Assembly (NCBI RefSeq): GCF_900103175.1
Contig: NZ_FNLF01000002.1
Coordinates: 434,001-498,000 of the forward strand
DNA length: 64,000 bases
Direction of reading: 5' to 3'
DNA from: Tsukamurella pulmonis
Lineage (GTDB): Bacteria; Actinomycetota; Actinomycetes; Mycobacteriales; Mycobacteriaceae
The notes below the pieces were generated by a model that worked only from the letters and a program-made list of their open reading frames with translations, was not told the DNA's origin and ran no database searches. The translations under genes were made by a program, and so were the position numbers. Below, one piece after another: positions 62,539 through 64,000 of the stretch; the first letter of the stretch is position 1, and the number at the start of each line of letters is the position of its first letter.

Positions 62539-63934
62539 TCGACTCCTCGAGGATGCGCGCCGCCTCCGGGAAGCGTTCGGGCTGCGGTCCGGCGTAGGCC
62601 AGGCGAAGGTGGTTGCCCGTCGGCTCCGCGGGGAACCATTCGTCGCCGGAGCCCACGACGAGCCCGGCGCGCCGGCAGTCGTCGACGACGGTGCCGAGGT
62701 CGACCTCCTCGGGCAGGCGCGCCCACAGGGCGAGTCCGCCGCGCGGGACCGCGTCGATCGCGACCGACGGGGCCTCCTCGCGCAGGGAACGCAACAGCAG
62801 GTCGCGCCGCTCGCCGAGGCTGTGCGCCAGGCGGCGCAGGTGCGTCCGCCACGCCGGGGCGGTGACCACGTCGAGCGCCACGGCCTGCAGCACGCCGCTG
62901 ACGTACATCGCGTCCGCCTGCGTGTCGGCGAGGATGCGGTCGCGGGCCGGCCCGCGGGCGATCACCGCCGCCACCCGCACCGCTGGCGCCACGCTCTTGC
63001 TCAGCGAGCGGATGTAGACCACGTGGCCGTCGTCGTCCCGCGCGGCGAGGGGCGCGGGCGCCGCGTCGATGCCGAAGTCGCGGGCGTAGTCGTCCTCGAT
63101 GAGGAAGGCCCCCGCGGTGCGCACGGCGCCGAGGACCGCCGCCGCGCGGTCCGCGTCCCACACGGCCCCGGTCGGACTGGCGAACGTGGGCTGCGCGTAG
63201 AACGCACGTGCGCCCGTCTCCGCCAGCACCCGGCGCACGACGTCCGGATCCGGGCCCGACGGTCCGCTCGGAACGGGGACGACCTCGACGCCCGCCTGCT
63301 CCGCCGCCAGGATCGCGCCCCAGTAGGTGGGCGATTCCATCACCAACGGTCGCCCCGTGCCGACGAGCGCGCGGAACGCCGTGAGCAGTGCGCCCTGACT
63401 CCCGGGGGTGATGACCACGTCCCGGGCTCCGACGGGGCCGATACCCGCCGGTGTGAGGGCCGCCAGCTCCGCCGCGAACCACGACCGCAGTTCAATGACG
63501 CCGGCGATGGGTGGCCGGCCGAGCAACGACTCGCTGCGGGATGCGCGCGCCAGAGCCGGCCGCACGAGTCGTTCCGGTAGCAGCTCGCGCGCCGGGTAGC
63601 CGGAGTGCAGGCCGATGGCGTCACCGTCCGAGGGCTGCAGCGCGGTGGGCGCGGCGGGGGTGCGTCGGCCCGAGGCGCCCAGCGCGGCGGTCTGCCAGCT
63701 GAAATCGACCGCGCGTGTCGCCCGCTCGACGCGAGCGAAAGTGCCGACACCAGGCCTGGTTTCGACTTCTCCGAGCGCAGTGAGGGAGCGCAGTGCCTGC
63801 TGCACCGTGACCGGGCTGACCCGATGTTCGGCGACGAGGGCCCGCGTCGACGGCAGCTTGGAACCGGGCGGAGATGCGGCGATCCACCCGCGCAGCGCTG
63901 TCGTCAGCCGCGCGCTACTGCTATCGTCAGACAT
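62510..63934 (-). CDS. MocR/GntR-type PLP-dependent regulator
   Basis: A 474-residue GntR-HTH plus aminotransferase-fold protein. The HTH lies at about 8-65 (KLPSTRALVAEHRVSPVTVQ), and the PLP lysine is in SLSKSVAPAVR. MocR regulators usually control neighbouring genes for vitamin B6 or amino-acid metabolism. The ATG at 63934 is preferred over 63961 because homology begins at MSDDSS. The divergent gene, if any, lies beyond the window edge. Confidence 0.87.
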   Translation of the reverse strand: MSDDSSSARLTTALRGWIAASPPGSKLPSTRALVAEHRVSPVTVQQALRSLTALGEVETRPGVGTFARVERATRAVDFSWQTAALGASGRRTPAAPTALQPSDGDAIGLHSGYPARELLPERLVRPALARASRSESLLGRPPIAGVIELRSWFAAELAALTPAGIGPVGARDVVITPGSQGALLTAFRALVGTGRPLVMESPTYWGAILAAEQAGVEVVPVPSGPSGPDPDVVRRVLAETGARAFYAQPTFASPTGAVWDADRAAAVLGAVRTAGAFLIEDDYARDFGIDAAPAPLAARDDDGHVVYIRSLSKSVAPAVRVAAVIARGPARDRILADTQADAMYVSGVLQAVALDVVTAPAWRTHLRRLAHSLGERRDLLLRSLREEAPSVAIDAVPRGGLALWARLPEEVDLGTVVDDCRRAGLVVGSGDEWFPAEPTGNHLRLAYAGPQPERFPEAARILEESITHSRARPE

Positions 63935-63956
63935 GAAAGACAATGATAGCGCTACT
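63912..63956. promoter_or_regulatory. Repeats in MocR promoter region
   Basis: GCGCTACT occurs twice (63912-63919, 63949-63956), and the dyad GCTATC (63920-63925)/GATAGC (63945-63950) flanks the start ATG. These direct/inverted repeats fit MocR operators. Nothing else is seen to 64000. Confidence 0.4.
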
Positions 63957-64000
63957 CTCACCAGGCCGTCAGTGATACCGGAGTCGACTCCGGCACGGGC

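Overview
The window is about 70% GC, has short intergenic gaps, frequent GTG starts and 1-4 nt stop/start overlaps (TGATG, GTGA). It carries markers of mycolate-containing Actinobacteria (Corynebacteriales): MMPL transport, a PE-PPE domain hydrolase, a 10-methyl fatty acid (tuberculostearate) gene pair, actinobacterial MurT/GatD, and LigC with a Prim-Pol. From memory, the order aspartate aminotransferase - dnaX - SAM methyltransferase/FAD oxidoreductase - SRPBCC - amidase - ybaB - recR - gatD/murT follows Rv3722c-Rv3712 of Mycobacterium tuberculosis, and tyrA - tadA-associated gene - tadA - tRNA-Ser follows Rv3754-Rv3752c. The lipid genes, the lack of mycobacterial PE/PPE families and the general composition suggest Tsukamurella or a near relative. 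This is chromosomal sequence. I see no insertion sequence, integrase, prophage, CRISPR array or large biosynthetic cluster.

Layout. 0-7 kb: aldehyde metabolism (DUF779 protein, ALDH, GAF-type regulator, CocE-like hydrolase) and a GH25-like lysozyme. 7-12.6 kb: small conserved genes, tyrA, tadA, tRNA-Ser(CGA), an arylamine N-acetyltransferase. 12.7-20.1 kb: the most unusual stretch, with one reading frame that joins a complete MMPL transporter to a tRNA-guanine transglycosylase (TGT) domain, then a frameshifted GlxA-type regulator, then gluQRS coupled to a WYL regulator. 20-27 kb: DinB-like protein, ligC/Prim-PolC, a phytase-like lipoprotein, an ArsR/SRPBCC pair and a secreted PE-PPE hydrolase. 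27-34.5 kb: accessory-looking genes, namely LysR/TauE, an XRE - hydrolase - 7TM-like membrane protein - ImmA-like protease cassette, and a small operon resembling immunity genes. 34.8-55 kb: the conserved core (tRNA-Ser(GGA), SRP RNA, aminotransferase, GT87, ThrE, PhoA, dnaX, tmsA/tmsB, RluA-type synthase, Ami1-like amidase, ybaB, recR, ogt, gatD/murT). 55-64 kb: EamA, LysR, MFS, an FAD dehydrogenase/SDR pair, nsrR-hmp for nitric oxide defence, and a MocR regulator.

How the genes may work together. The TGT fusion and GluQRS both belong to queuosine tRNA modification. No queuosine biosynthesis gene is in the window, so a salvage-type role is the simplest guess. The TGT domain keeps its three catalytic/binding aspartates but has lost the three zinc cysteines. 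The XRE, hydrolase, MAB_1171c-like membrane protein and HExxH protease probably form a regulatory module: a 10-nt motif recurs at the start regions of the XRE and hydrolase genes. Two genes look frameshifted (GlxA near 17,883; immunity-like gene near 34,020). These may be real or may be indel errors in GC-rich runs.

Start positions were chosen from ribosome-binding sites, stop/start overlaps and remembered family lengths. No searches were run.
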